From: Neostapfia colusana
Taxonomy: Eukaryota > Streptophyta > Magnoliopsida > Poales > Poaceae
Direction: 5' to 3'
Length of the DNA: 64,000 nt
Assembly: GCA_030760725.1 (NCBI GenBank)
Contig: JASWHV010000012.1
Coordinates: forward strand, 48,949,652-49,013,651
Positions 1 to 10,103 of the stretch are shown here, piece after piece. Below the pieces are notes generated by a model. That model was given only the letters and a program-made list of their open reading frames with translations, made no database searches and was not told the origin of the DNA. A program made the position numbers and the translations under genes. Within the stretch, counting starts at the first letter, position 1; each line of letters begins with the position of its first letter.

Positions 1-185
1 TGGCTAGGCTAATATTGTACACAGCTGGTAAAAGTCGAGTAATTAAAATCTATCACGAGAAAGGTCGAGTAGCGGAGGCTACTTGCGAGAGAAAGTTATT
101 GAGAAGAGCACCCTCATGAAAACTGAGATGGGGACGGGGAGTTCCTGTAGGGTGGAACGCTCAAGGTTGTCTCGACCCGATGGGT
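1..185. other. Unclassified sequence left of the CACTA element
   Basis: No ORF or known motif seen. Excising the CACTA element (186-9960) and the Copia element at 10104-22117 would join this stretch to 9961-10103 and then to 22118 onward. It is therefore the left part of the oldest sequence layer here. It may belong to an older repeat, but I cannot name it. Confidence 0.4.
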
Positions 186-217
186 CACTACAGGAAAACA
201 TATTATTTTCGTCGGCC
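186..217 (+). repeat. CACTA left terminal inverted repeat
   Basis: Starts CACTACAGGAAAAC and ends TTTTCGTCGGCC. It pairs with 9929-9960, with four mismatches clustered at positions 12-17 of the repeat. The TSD GGT lies immediately outside at 183-185. Confidence 0.88.
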
Positions 218-334
218 TAAAGTAATTTCATAGGCCCTCACAAAAATAAACATAATTTCGTGAGCCAGGACCAAGCTCACGACAATAAAGTATATTTTCG
301 TGGGTCAGGAAGAAAGCACACGAAAATACAACCT

Positions 335-578
335 AATTTCGTCAGCCAAAAAGCAAACACACGAAAATACAACATAATTTCGTGGGTCCGGAATGAAGCA
401 CACGAAAATATAAACTAATTTCGTGGGCTAGAAAAAAGCACACGAAAATACAACCTAATTTTGTCAGCTAGAAAGCAAACACACGAAAATACAACATAAT
501 TTCGTGGGTCCGGAATGAAGCACACGAAAATATAAACTAATTTCGTGGGCCAAAAAAAAGCACATGAAAATACAATCT
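335..578 (+). repeat. 122-bp tandem duplication in the CACTA 5' subterminal region
   Basis: Two consecutive copies of about 122 bp (335-456 and 457-578). Each contains the same run of TTTCGTCAGC, CACACGAAAAT, TTTCGTGGGTCC and TTTCGTGGGC blocks. Related but looser units occur on both sides (about 225-660). Most likely these are amplified transposase-binding subterminal motifs. Confidence 0.75.
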
Positions 579-659
579 AATTTCGTCAGCTAAAAAGCAA
601 GCACACGAGAATACCTTGTAATTTCGTGTGCCTGCATGTAGGCTCACGAAAATCGTGGG

Positions 660-772
660 GCCATACATTTGGCCCGATAACCTACTACGCGCAGTCTTCT
701 CGCCTGCCACCTGAACCGAAGCTGTCACACGCCGCTCCTCTCAGCCCCGCCACCGCCGCTGCGCCGCTCCTG
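660..772. other. GC-rich CACTA interior, left of the nested Copia
   Basis: A short C-rich stretch that continues at 7875 on the other side of the nested Copia element. Together they form one GC-rich block resembling a plant 5' UTR or first exon. I see no supportable ORF. Confidence 0.45.
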
Positions 773-1202
773 TGTTGGTGATATGCCCAAGAGGCAATCA
801 TAACAATTCGGATAAAGGCCTGATGGATATTTGATCCATAAGAAATTAGGGTACTAATGGGCCTGTGACCTAAAAGCCCATTAGCGCGCCTATAAATATG
901 AGGGGTAGGGTTACGGACAGATCTCTCCACCAGATAGCAGTCCCAGCCGCCGCCCCTCACAGGTCAGCCGCCGAAACCCCTGCCGCGCGCACGGTGCTAG
1001 CACACCGACGCACGGCGTTCCTCCCTGTACGTGTGGACTCCGTGGAGGCGCTGCTGTTACTGCTGCGCTGATCGGCTACGACGCGCATCTACGATCCGCT
1101 GCTCTGCGCGTCTAGTGGTAACGATCCATGACCTTCTCACTCGCATGTTTCCTGGGTGATACGGTCGAATTGCTAGAGTAGTGCATCGCCTATTTCCCAA
1201 CA
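773..1202 (+). repeat. 5' LTR of the intact Copia
   Basis: 430 bp, TGTTGG...CCAACA. A TATAAATA box at 891-898 is the probable U3 promoter, placing transcription start about 30 bp downstream, near 925. The GC-rich second half would be the R/U5 leader. Confidence 0.95.
891..898 (+). promoter_or_regulatory. LTR TATA box (TATAAATA)
   Basis: TATAAATA inside the 5' LTR, with an identical copy at 7563-7570 in the 3' LTR. Its position about 120 bp into the LTR, upstream of a GC-rich leader, fits a U3 promoter. The transcription start itself is inferred. Confidence 0.6.
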
Positions 1203-1203
1203 G

Positions 1204-1215
1204 TGGTATCAGAGC
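1204..1215 (+). other. Primer binding site (tRNA-Met type)
   Basis: TGGTATCAGAGC begins two bases after the 5' LTR. This is the standard plant retrotransposon site complementary to the 3' end of initiator tRNA-Met, used to prime minus-strand cDNA. Confidence 0.93.
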
Positions 1216-2565
1216 CGACTTGCGTAGTTTTTGGTCTGGATCTTAGATGCGATCTACTGCAGACAAGTTCATATGATGAATTTTTATAGTTCGGCTTCTG
1301 GGGTTTGGAATTGGTTAGAGTAGATTGCCATCATATGACTAAAGGATTAGTTCGTGCTCCTTCTCTGCTGTGTGCGCAACCTGTCCCTACCGGCTGGAAT
1401 CACCATCGGGACTAATAGTGTACATAGCTAGCAGATTGAGCCAACAGATCACGGTCATGTGTCGCGATCTTCTCGTGGATAACCAGTCACAATGAAAATT
1501 GAGGCATTCTGAATGGCTCAGATTCGGGTTGATCTGATCAATTCGATGAGACCTGGAACCCGCGGGGGGCGGCTCCCCCCTCGACCCCCCGCCCGCTAAC
1601 CGGCTAGCGGGACCGCCGTTGCTGTCTGCTATAGTGACATCATTAAGTTGTTTCGCGATAGACATCGTTCTACGCTTAACTTGTTTTTGTAGGGAATGAT
1701 GTGAATGGTATGGCCTAAATATGATGTGATAATCTGTGTGTAAAATTCGTGCAGCCTGCGTGTTGCAAATGTAACACAACCGGGTTGAGGTTGTCACATA
1801 TTTGTATAACGACCTGCGTGTCGCCCTGTGATGCCTGATCTCTCATGTAATTTATTTGATAGCTATTAGATGTATTAGCTTCTTTTATATTCATTGAGAA
1901 ACCTCAAGCATGATGGCGATGGTGATCACCATAAGAAGGGAGACATGGCGGTATAGATCATGATAGAACCATGGTGATGGAGATCACTATGATCCTAAAG
2001 GCCATACTATTCACATATATGATATGATCGTATGCCTGTGATGTTTTACTATTCTTTTCATGCTTTTCATATGGTGGATGTTTTGTCATGATAAAATAGC
2101 TTCCCTCGGAAAAGTTGAGTATTTGATGCCATTTACCTATAGCTGCACCTATGTTGTTTTGATCGTTGTATGGTAGGTTTGCCAAAGCAAAATACCGTCA
2201 TCTATCATAATGAATAGGGTGAATGTTGGACATTCACATGCATAGTATTGGTTTACTCAACAAAGCTATCAAAACGGTTTTGGGCTTTATGGCATAGTGT
2301 TGGGAGCCGGGGCATTGGATGTCACCCAACAAACAAGAATCATATAGAGATATGATTAACAATGGTTGTTTACCTATGTTACTAATTTTCTAGCAGTGAA
2401 GCCAAAGCTCACTAGGAATTAGTGAATATGGATCTTGGACCACTATATGTCGTTAGAGGGAGGACGATGCTCATATAGTGGTGGTGTCTTTTATTAAACT
2501 GTTAATAAAAGATTGGTACATAACATAGTGCTAAAACCTTGCATATTTATTTTCTATTGTAGATC
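1216..2565 (+). other. Long untranslated leader of the intact Copia
   Basis: About 1.35 kb between primer site and Gag-Pol start with no supportable ORF on the coding strand. A C-rich patch with the complementary arms CCGCTAACCGG and CCGGCTAGCGG lies near 1590-1612. The last bases before the start codon (about 2540-2562) form a T-rich tract ending TTGTAG, which resembles a plant 3' splice site. Whether the leader is spliced cannot be told from the sequence. Confidence 0.5.
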
Positions 2566-5500
2566 ATGTCTGCTAGTAACAATTCCGGTTTCAATTTGCG
2601 ATCTGTGCTTGAGAAAGAAAAGCTCAATGGAGCTAACTTTATTGATTGGTACCGCAACCTGAGAATTGTTCTCAGGCAAGAGAAAATTGAGTATGTTCTT
2701 GAGCAACCATACCCCAATGACCTCCCCCATGATGCAAATGCCGCAACTCGCAGGACTTATGAGAAGCACTGCGATGATGCGCTTAATGCAAGCTGCCTCA
2801 TGCTTGCCACAATGTCCCCTGATCTACAGAAACAATATGAGCATGCAGATGGTTATTCTATGATTCAGGGACTACGTGGAATGTTTGAGAACCAAGCAAG
2901 GGCTGAGAGGTACAACATCTCAAAGTCCTTGTTCTCATGCAAGCTGGCAGAAGGTAGCCCGGTCAGTCCCCATGTAATCAAGATGATTGGTTACATTGAG
3001 ACTTTGGACAAACTTGGTTCTGAACTCAAGGATGACCTGGCTATTGACGTTATTCTCCAGTCACTCCCACCGAGCTATGAGCCATTTATATTGAATTATC
3101 AAATGAATGGAATGGAGAAAACGTTGGCTGAATTGCATGGGATGCTTAAAACAGCCGAGGAAAGCATTAAGAAAAACACCACTCATGTGATGATGGTTCA
3201 AAAGGAGAATAAAAAGAGGAAGCGTGTGATGCATCCTAAAGGCAAGGGAAAGGTTCCCAATGAGTCTTCAAGCTCAAAGCCAAAGGGAAAATCAGGCCCT
3301 TCTCCTAATGATGAATGCTTCCACTGTCATGCTAAGGGGCATTGGTCTAGGAATTGCAAGAAGTACTTGGAGGATAAGAAGAAGAAAGGGAGTGAGACTT
3401 CCACTTCAGGTATAAATGTTATAGAAATCAATATTGCTACATCTTCTAGTGAATCATGGGTATTTGATACCGGATCAATGATTCACACTTGCAAATCGTT
3501 GCAGGGTCTAAGTGAGACTAGAAGATTTGCAAGAGGCGAGTTGGATGTTCGGGTCGGCAATGGAGCAAAGGTTGCTGTCATAGCTGTCGGAACTTATCAC
3601 TTGTCATTACCCTCAGGATTAGTTTTGGAATTAAATAATTGTTATTGCATTCCTTCTTTGAGCAAGAACATTATATCTTCTTCATGTTTGGAAGAAGTTA
3701 ATGGTTATGAGATTATAATAAAGAACAAATGTTGTTCTATTTATTATAATAATATTTTCTATGCTCAATGTCCATTAGTGAATGGATTATATGTTCTTGA
3801 TCTTGAGGATAAAACAGTCTATAACATTAGTACAAAAAGGGCTCGACGAAATGATCTAAATCCCACTTTTATTTGGCATTGTCGCTTAGGTCATATAAAT
3901 GAGAAACGCATTGAGAAACTCCATAAAGATGGTTTGTTAAGTTCATTTGATTTTGAATCACTTGACACATGCGAGTCTTGTTTGCTTGGGAAGATGACCA
4001 AAGCACCCTTCACTGGTCAAAGTGAGAGGGCAACTGACTTGTTGGGACTTATACATACTGATGTATGTGGACCAATGAGTTCGGTAGCTAGAGGTGGTTT
4101 TCAGTATTTCATTACTTTTACCGATGACTTTAGTAGATATGGATATGTCTATCTAATGAGGCACAAGTCTGAATCTTTTGAAAAGTTCAAAGAATTTCAG
4201 AATGAAGTACAAAATCAGTTGGGCAAGACAATTAAACTTCTACGATCTGATCGTGGGGGTGAATATTTGAGCCATGAATTTTATGATCATTTAAAACAAT
4301 GTGGAATTGTTCCACAGTTGACACCACCAGGAACGCCCCAATGGAATGGGGTGTCCGAGCGGAGGAACCGAACCTTGTTAGACATGGTTAGGTCGATGAT
4401 GAGTCAGACTGATCTTCCACTATCCTTTTGGGGTTATGCTCTTGAAACTGCTGCGTTTACACTAAACAGAGTCCCAACTAAGTCTGTTGAGAAGACACCA
4501 TATGAGATGTGGACCGGGAAACGTCCCGGATTGTCTTTCCTCAAAGTTTGGGGATGTGATGCTTATGTCAAACGTTTGACGTCAGACAAACTTACTCCCA
4601 AATCAGACAAATGCTTCTTTGTGGGATATCCTAGGGAAACCAAAGGATATTATTTTTATAATAAAATGGAGGGTAAAGTGTTTACTGCTCGCAATGGTGT
4701 CTTCTTGGAGAAAGAGTTTCTCTCAAAAGGAGTTAGTGGGAGCAAGGTGCATCTTGAAGAAATCCAAGAAATATCTGAAAATGTTTCGGCACCCTCTAAT
4801 CCTATACAGGATGTACAAGATGTTGTACAACCACTTGATGAAACACCAGCTCCACGAAGGTCTACAAGAGTACGTCGTGCAACTGAAAAGTTGACACTCC
4901 TAACCACGGAACCACAGGACATGGTATTGTTGGACAATAATGAGCCTGTGACCTACACTGAAGCAACAATGGGACCCGATTCTGAGAAATGGCTTGGAGC
5001 CATGGAATCCGAAATAGAATCCATGCATGAGAATCAAGTTTGGAACTTGGTTGATCCAATCGATGGTGTGAGACCGATCGATTGCAAATGGATTTTCAAG
5101 AAAAAGACTGATATGGATGGAAAAGTTCACATCTATAAAGCACGATTGGTGGCGAAAGGTTTCAGACAAATTCAAGGTGTTGATTATGATGAAACATTTT
5201 CGCCCGTCGCTATGCTAAAGTCTGTTCGGATTCTCCTAGCAATTGCTGCATATTTTGATTATGAAATATGGCAGATGGATGTCAAAACAGCCTTTCTTAA
5301 TGGGAGTCTGACTGAGGATGTGTACATGACACAACCTGAGGGTTTTGTCGATCCTAAAAATGCTAGAAAAATATGCAAACTTCAAAAGTCCATCTATGGA
5401 TTGAAGCAAGCATCTCGGAGTTGGAATCTACGTTTTGATGAAGTGGTCAAAGGGTTTGGTTTCATCAAGAACGTAGAAGAACCTTGTATTTACAAGAAGG

Positions 5501-6516
5501 TTAGTGGGAGCGCACTTATATTTCTGGTCCTATATGTAGATGACATATTGTTGATCGGAAATGACATTCCAGTACTAGATGCTGTTAAATCCTCATTAAG
5601 GAAAAGTTTCTCAATGAAGGATTTAGGAGAGGCAGCATACATTTTGGGCATAAAGATCTATAGAGATAGATCTAAAAGGTTAATTGGATTAAGCCAAGAC
5701 ACATATATTGACAAGATATTGAATCGATTCAATATGCAAGATTCTAAGAAAGGTTTCTTGCCAATGTCACATGGCATCACTCTAAGCAAAAGTCAGTGTC
5801 CTTCGACACCTGATGAGCAAAAGAGGATGAGAGCGATTCCTTATGCTTCGGCTATTGGATCTATCATGTATGCCATGTTGTGTACACGCCCAGATGTATC
5901 CTATGCTCTAAGTGTTACGAGCAGGTATCAATCAGATTATGGTGAGGCTCATTGGACAGTTGTCAAAAACATTCTTAAGTACTTGAGAAGAACTAAGGAT
6001 GTATTCCTAGTGTTTGGAGGTGAAGAAGAGCTCGTTGTAAGAGGTTACACCGATGCTAGCTTCCAAACAGACAAGGATGACTCTAGATCGCAATCCGGTT
6101 TTGTGTTCTGCCTCAATGGAGGGGCAGTGAGCTGGAAAAGTTCCAAGCAAGACACAGTAGCAGATTCAACGACGGAGGCGGAGTATATTGCAGCTTCTGA
6201 AGCTGCAAAGGAAGCTGTTTGGATCAGAAAATTTGTTTCTGAGTTGGGTGTTGTTCCTAGTGCGTCCGGACCTGTGGATCTCTATTGCGACAATAATGGA
6301 GCCATTGCACAGGCAAAGGAGCCTAGATCACACAAAAGATCCAAACATATACTACGACGCTATCATCTGATTCGAGAGATTATCGACCGAGGTGATGTGA
6401 ATATATGCAAGGTGCATACGGATTTGAATATGGCAGATCCGTTGACAAAGCCTCTTCCACAATCAAAGCATGAGACGCACACGAGATCTATGGGTATTAG
6501 ATACTTACATCAATGA
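2566..6516 (+). CDS. Copia Gag-Pol polyprotein (complete, 1316 aa)
   Basis: One open frame encodes the whole Copia polyprotein. In order: a UBN2-type Gag (about residues 10-200); a basic linker; a CCHC zinc knuckle at C251-C254-H259-C264; an aspartic protease with D301-T302-G303; a GAG-pre-integrase segment with WHCRLGH (about 430-490); an integrase with D499, D562 and E598 (35 residues between the last two); a reverse transcriptase with YVDD at about 990-993; and an RNase H starting near residue 1160 (YTDAS motif). Integrase before RT is the diagnostic Copia order. Length is normal for the family and no stop or frameshift interrupts it. The ATG at 2566 is the first in frame and immediately precedes Gag. 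Proteins would act in cytoplasmic virus-like particles and then the nucleus. The Tork/TAR-like sublineage is only a guess. Confidence 0.96.
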   Translation: MSASNNSGFNLRSVLEKEKLNGANFIDWYRNLRIVLRQEKIEYVLEQPYPNDLPHDANAATRRTYEKHCDDALNASCLMLATMSPDLQKQYEHADGYSMIQGLRGMFENQARAERYNISKSLFSCKLAEGSPVSPHVIKMIGYIETLDKLGSELKDDLAIDVILQSLPPSYEPFILNYQMNGMEKTLAELHGMLKTAEESIKKNTTHVMMVQKENKKRKRVMHPKGKGKVPNESSSSKPKGKSGPSPNDECFHCHAKGHWSRNCKKYLEDKKKKGSETSTSGINVIEINIATSSSESWVFDTGSMIHTCKSLQGLSETRRFARGELDVRVGNGAKVAVIAVGTYHLSLPSGLVLELNNCYCIPSLSKNIISSSCLEEVNGYEIIIKNKCCSIYYNNIFYAQCPLVNGLYVLDLEDKTVYNISTKRARRNDLNPTFIWHCRLGHINEKRIEKLHKDGLLSSFDFESLDTCESCLLGKMTKAPFTGQSERATDLLGLIHTDVCGPMSSVARGGFQYFITFTDDFSRYGYVYLMRHKSESFEKFKEFQNEVQNQLGKTIKLLRSDRGGEYLSHEFYDHLKQCGIVPQLTPPGTPQWNGVSERRNRTLLDMVRSMMSQTDLPLSFWGYALETAAFTLNRVPTKSVEKTPYEMWTGKRPGLSFLKVWGCDAYVKRLTSDKLTPKSDKCFFVGYPRETKGYYFYNKMEGKVFTARNGVFLEKEFLSKGVSGSKVHLEEIQEISENVSAPSNPIQDVQDVVQPLDETPAPRRSTRVRRATEKLTLLTTEPQDMVLLDNNEPVTYTEATMGPDSEKWLGAMESEIESMHENQVWNLVDPIDGVRPIDCKWIFKKKTDMDGKVHIYKARLVAKGFRQIQGVDYDETFSPVAMLKSVRILLAIAAYFDYEIWQMDVKTAFLNGSLTEDVYMTQPEGFVDPKNARKICKLQKSIYGLKQASRSWNLRFDEVVKGFGFIKNVEEPCIYKKVSGSALIFLVLYVDDILLIGNDIPVLDAVKSSLRKSFSMKDLGEAAYILGIKIYRDRSKRLIGLSQDTYIDKILNRFNMQDSKKGFLPMSHGITLSKSQCPSTPDEQKRMRAIPYASAIGSIMYAMLCTRPDVSYALSVTSRYQSDYGEAHWTVVKNILKYLRRTKDVFLVFGGEEELVVRGYTDASFQTDKDDSRSQSGFVFCLNGGAVSWKSSKQDTVADSTTEAEYIAASEAAKEAVWIRKFVSELGVVPSASGPVDLYCDNNGAIAQAKEPRSHKRSKHILRRYHLIREIIDRGDVNICKVHTDLNMADPLTKPLPQSKHETHTRSMGIRYLHQ

Positions 6517-7433
6517 TCCTAGTGTGTAGTGGGAGACTTTTGTCATAGCTATGTTTATGTACTATTTGAGTAACTATTATTCACATTGATCATCAAGTAT
6601 GTGACTTGTTCGTGAGACTCTTTGTTAATTATAATGTTACTCAAAATGATCCCTAGTCTACATCGTTATATGAGACAATGATAGTACGCAGACTAGCACA
6701 TGTATTAATTGATGATCACGTTTCACGGATCATAGATATGGAGATATCAAATTAATAATGTGAACACATGTTAGTGAACATGGTGTTGGATAGACCCATT
6801 CCGAGACACTGTTGGGATTGTTATTTACATATGTGCCATCAGTTGGTCTTGAGTGATACACCTGCTAGATTCTTTGACCTGAGATCGCCATTGTTTCTCA
6901 CTATGTGTAGTTGTGCACTTTGAAACTATCAAACGCTACTCCGTAACTGGGTGGTCATAAAAATAGTCTTCAGGTGCATGATGAAGCATGGAATGAGATG
7001 TGTGCGGATCAAGATGGGATTTGCCGCTCCTAAATAACAGGAGAGATATCTCTGGGCCCCTCGAGATAGTTGGATTGAAAGTGCATGGCCATGCCAAAAT
7101 GATTAAAGAGTTAATCATTATGACTAAAAGTTAGTCATCGATTGAATCCACTATTTGATCGAGTGAATGGTCGAGCTATCACAAGGATGGCACGTATCTC
7201 GCCTTGAGCTTGACTGGTATCGTGTGGCAAAGGAATTAGCATGTGAATGTATCTAGGTTCAGCCGATATGATCTTTATCTACATTCGGGAGTCAGTATGT
7301 CCTGCTAGGTACCTCTACTGACTTGTGTTTGAAAACGTTTTTCATTCATAACCGACTGTACATGAACCTAACGGGTCACACACTTAAGGGGATGGAATAT
7401 TGAAAAACTTGGCTATATGATTGTCTCTAGTGC
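6517..7433 (+). other. 3' untranslated region of the intact Copia
   Basis: About 0.9 kb between the Gag-Pol stop and the polypurine tract. I see no further coding frame such as an envelope-like ORF, and no repeat. Confidence 0.5.
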
Positions 7434-7444
7434 AAGTGGGAGAT
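7434..7444 (+). other. Polypurine tract
   Basis: AAGTGGGAGAT lies directly before the TG of the 3' LTR, in the position and composition expected for the plus-strand primer. Confidence 0.8.
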
Positions 7445-7874
7445 TGTTGGTGATATGCCCAAGAGGCAATCATAACAATTCGGATAAAGGCCTGATGGAT
7501 ATTTGATCCATAAGAAATTAGGGTACTAATGGGCCTGTGACCTAAAAGCCCATTAGCGCGCCTATAAATATGAGGGGTAGGGTTACGGACAGATCTCTCC
7601 ACCAGATAGCAGTCCCAGCCGCCGCCCCTCACAGGTCAGCCGTCGAAACCCCTGCCGCGCGCACGGTGCTAGCACACCGACGCACGGCGTTCCTCCCTGT
7701 ACGTGTGGACTCCGTGGAGGCGCTGCTGTTACTGCTGCGCTGATCGGCTACGACGCGCATCTACGATCCGCTGCGCTGCGCGTCTAGTGGTAACGATCCA
7801 TGACCTTCTCACTCGCATGTTTCCTGGGTGATACGGTCGAATTGCTAGAGTAGTGCATCGCCTATTTCCCAACA
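7445..7874 (+). repeat. 3' LTR of the intact Copia
   Basis: 430 bp with the same ends as the 5' LTR and two mismatches to it. The TATAAATA copy is at 7563-7570. Confidence 0.95.
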
Positions 7875-9569
7875 TCCCCGGCCGCCGCCCGCCGCTTGCT
7901 CCGCGCCCCCGCCCGGCACCGAGCGCAAGAAACGTCGTCTGACTGCCGCGCGACTTCGCTCCTCGGTGGAGATGGTCCACTCGTGCCCTGGAGCGGAGCA
8001 GTTGGCGGCGCAGCAAGCCTGCCGCCTTGGATTGGTCGGTTCGCCTCTCGCTTGGTCCGTTCGCCGCCTCTGAATGGAGAAGAGCCGTGCAACGCGCAGC
8101 CAATAATCTGGAGCACATCGACCGTGAAGCATTTCTGAGTATGCTTCTGATTTATTTGCCTATCTACTTCGACCTGCCTCGATCTGGATCGGTTTTAATC
8201 TTCTAATTTTGGTTGTGTTTGTGTCCAATGTGCTGACCATCAACTGGAATATTTTGTAATGGTTATGTAATACCAGTAATTTAGATTCTGCTGCGGATAT
8301 TAGTGTTACTTTTGTGGCCATTCAAAATTTGCAATGTTCTAGTGCTATTTCCTATTGTAAATTTCAATGCCCAATGAATCTTACTGCTCGTACTATAAAA
8401 TGACCTGCTTGAACTGAAATGAATATGCAACTTTTCCTTACATAATGTGATGTGATTTTCACACCAAAATATGATGCCTTTCCTTATGGAAGTGACCTTT
8501 CTTCCTTAGAAATATTAAGGTCTAACCATCTAATAACTGTACTACACCTTATAGTTCACGGTCACAACTGAGTGTTTTTGGAAGACTGCCTAGCCGCTGC
8601 ATTGCCCACTGTTTGCAGGGGCTGAATCTTCAATCATTTTTTTACAAAAACTTCTAATTTTGTTCACTTGGGTGGTGGTGTGATGGGTTGTCATGCATTT
8701 TATAACAATGTAACTGCATTGTCTACCTGTAACACTTACATTTGATCTTTCATGTTCGTGCCATGTTATTTTTTCTTTTAATTTTCAGATGTTTTTACAA
8801 CCATGATTGTGAAGCCTGGACCTGTTATTGATTTACTTCTTTTAAACTAGAAAGTTGATAAACCAAAGAAAATTGACTGGAAAAATATAAGCCCCTCTGG
8901 ATTAGACTTCTTGAAGAAGAATTGAGCCTTATTGATCTTGATAATTCTATTTAGATGTATGCCTAATACAGACCAAGTGTGTTCTCACGAATTTGAGAAT
9001 AAACCACTCCTAAAAATTTAGAATTTAAAATTTGTTGACCTTTTTCTCTTGTGTGCCTTATATCCATATATGCTGCAGGTTTTACTGTATATTCTGGGCT
9101 ATCTTGGTAATAAGGAACGTTGAAGCCTCTTACTGTTGTCACTATGAGTGATGTACTAATTGGGGCGTCTGGGCAAGTTGTGAAGTAATTTGATGCAAGG
9201 TGGAAGACTGGTAATGTGGAAGACTCGTCACATTGGCATCAACCTCAAGCTCCATCTGGAAGATTCAAAAAAATTCATGTTACTTTTCAAGCCACATGAG
9301 TTGTAATCTGTTATCAACTCGGTTGCGAGTTGCGATGTCTTGTGAACCATGTAATGGATGTTTTAATTTTAATTGAACTTAATTGTGAGTTACAATGTCT
9401 TATGCACTATGTAATAAACATTTTAATGTGAATTTAAATTGGTCCCGAGTTGAAATGTGCTATATTTGGTATGAAAAGTATCAATGTGTTGTGAAGTTTG
9501 ATTAATAATGTTATCCCGTTTATTTATGTGCTCGAAATGAAATAATAAGCTTTTTTAAATGGTAATATA
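7875..9569. other. CACTA interior without recognisable coding capacity
   Basis: 7875-8140 is GC-rich and gene-start-like. 8140-9569 is AT-rich, intron-like or 3'UTR-like sequence. No transposase domain and no convincing ORF on either strand. The GC-rich then AT-rich profile could be a captured host gene fragment or the remains of the element's own gene. Nothing in it lets me choose. Confidence 0.4.
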
Positions 9570-9928
9570 ATGTATTTTCTTGGGCTAGAATTTGACCCAT
9601 GAAAATAATGCCTAAATATTTTCGTGGGCTAGATTATGGCCCACGAAAATACTGAGGCATTATTTTCGTGGGCCATATTCTGGCCCATGAAAATAATGTG
9701 GTATTATTTTCATGAGCCCGAATCAGGCCCACGAAAATAATGCAAAGTATTTTCGTGGGCCAAAATCTGGCCCACGGAAATAATTATTTTCGTGCGCTAT
9801 AAATGGCCAAAGAAAATATTTTTATTTTCGACAATTTATTTTCGTGGGCTGCTGGCCCACGAAGATAAGGGCTAAACCCACGAAAATAATTATTTTTGTG
9901 GGTTTTTCGTATATTTTCGTGAGTTTTT
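9570..9928. repeat. CACTA 3' subterminal inverted motif array
   Basis: At least five alternating units of TTTTCGTGGGC and GCCCACGAAAAT, separated by about 10-30 bp. Adjacent units form small perfect or near-perfect inverted repeats, for example around 9618-9645 and 9663-9695. This matches the mirrored motif field at 200-660 and fits subterminal transposase-binding repeats. Confidence 0.75.
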
Positions 9929-9960
9929 GGCCGACGAAAATAAATCGTATTCCTGTAGTG
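9929..9960 (-). repeat. CACTA right terminal inverted repeat
   Basis: Ends CGTATTCCTGTAGTG. It is the inverted partner of 186-217 and is followed by the TSD GGT at 9961-9963. Confidence 0.88.
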
Positions 9961-10103
9961 GGTGTAACAATGCTTGGGACCACATTGGGCCTGGGCCGAT
10001 TATGGTAAGGCCAATGTGGAGGTTGGGTATTAGCCCCGTCCGTGTCGGTTAAGGACCGCGCCGTATGCGGCCCTGATGGACAAGTTTGAGTTGTACCGGA
10101 TAT
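9961..10103. other. Unclassified sequence between CACTA and the SIRE-type Copia
   Basis: Continuation of the layer seen at 1-185. It ends with GATAT (10099-10103), the TSD of the next element. No ORF or motif identified. Confidence 0.4.

Larger units (their letters stand above)
773..7874 (+). mobile_element. Intact, young Copia LTR retrotransposon
   Basis: Two 430-bp LTRs (773-1202 and 7445-7874) both begin TGTTGG and end CCAACA. By hand alignment they differ at only two positions: C/T in the GTCAGCC[G/A]-rich part and T/G near CTGC[T/G]CTGCG. At 1.3e-8 substitutions per site per year, a commonly used grass rate, this is roughly 0.2 million years. A tRNA-Met-type primer site, one uninterrupted Gag-Pol ORF and a polypurine tract are all in place, so it is structurally complete. 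It lies inside the CACTA element, so it is the younger of the two. The 5-bp flanks (TCCTG at 768-772, TCCCC at 7875-7879) match at only three positions, which is odd for so young an insertion. Confidence 0.95.
186..9960. mobile_element. Non-autonomous CACTA (En/Spm) DNA transposon hosting a nested Copia element
   Basis: The left end begins CACTACAGGAA and the right end finishes TTCCTGTAGTG. The TIR spans 32 bp (186-217 against 9929-9960) with 28 matches by hand alignment. Three-base TSDs GGT flank it at 183-185 and 9961-9963, as expected for CACTA elements. Without the nested Copia element (773-7874) it is about 2.7 kb. No transposase (TNPA/TNPD-like) ORF is visible, so it would need a helper element in trans. 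Both subterminal regions are full of TTTCGTG / CACGAAA units in both orientations, typical of transposase-binding subterminal repeats in this superfamily. Boundaries are seen directly; the family assignment rests on the termini. Confidence 0.9.

Noticed and set aside
1204..1215. tRNA-like matches at retrotransposon primer sites
   Set aside because: These are short complements to the 3' end of initiator tRNA-Met, not tRNA genes; no cloverleaf sequence surrounds them.
4656..5175. Minus-strand frames inside the Copia Gag-Pol gene
   Set aside because: Shadows of the real plus-strand polyprotein, without family motifs.
7729..8138. Overlapping frames at the 3' LTR/CACTA junction
   Set aside because: They cross from LTR into CACTA sequence in three frames and on both strands, and no domain is recognisable.
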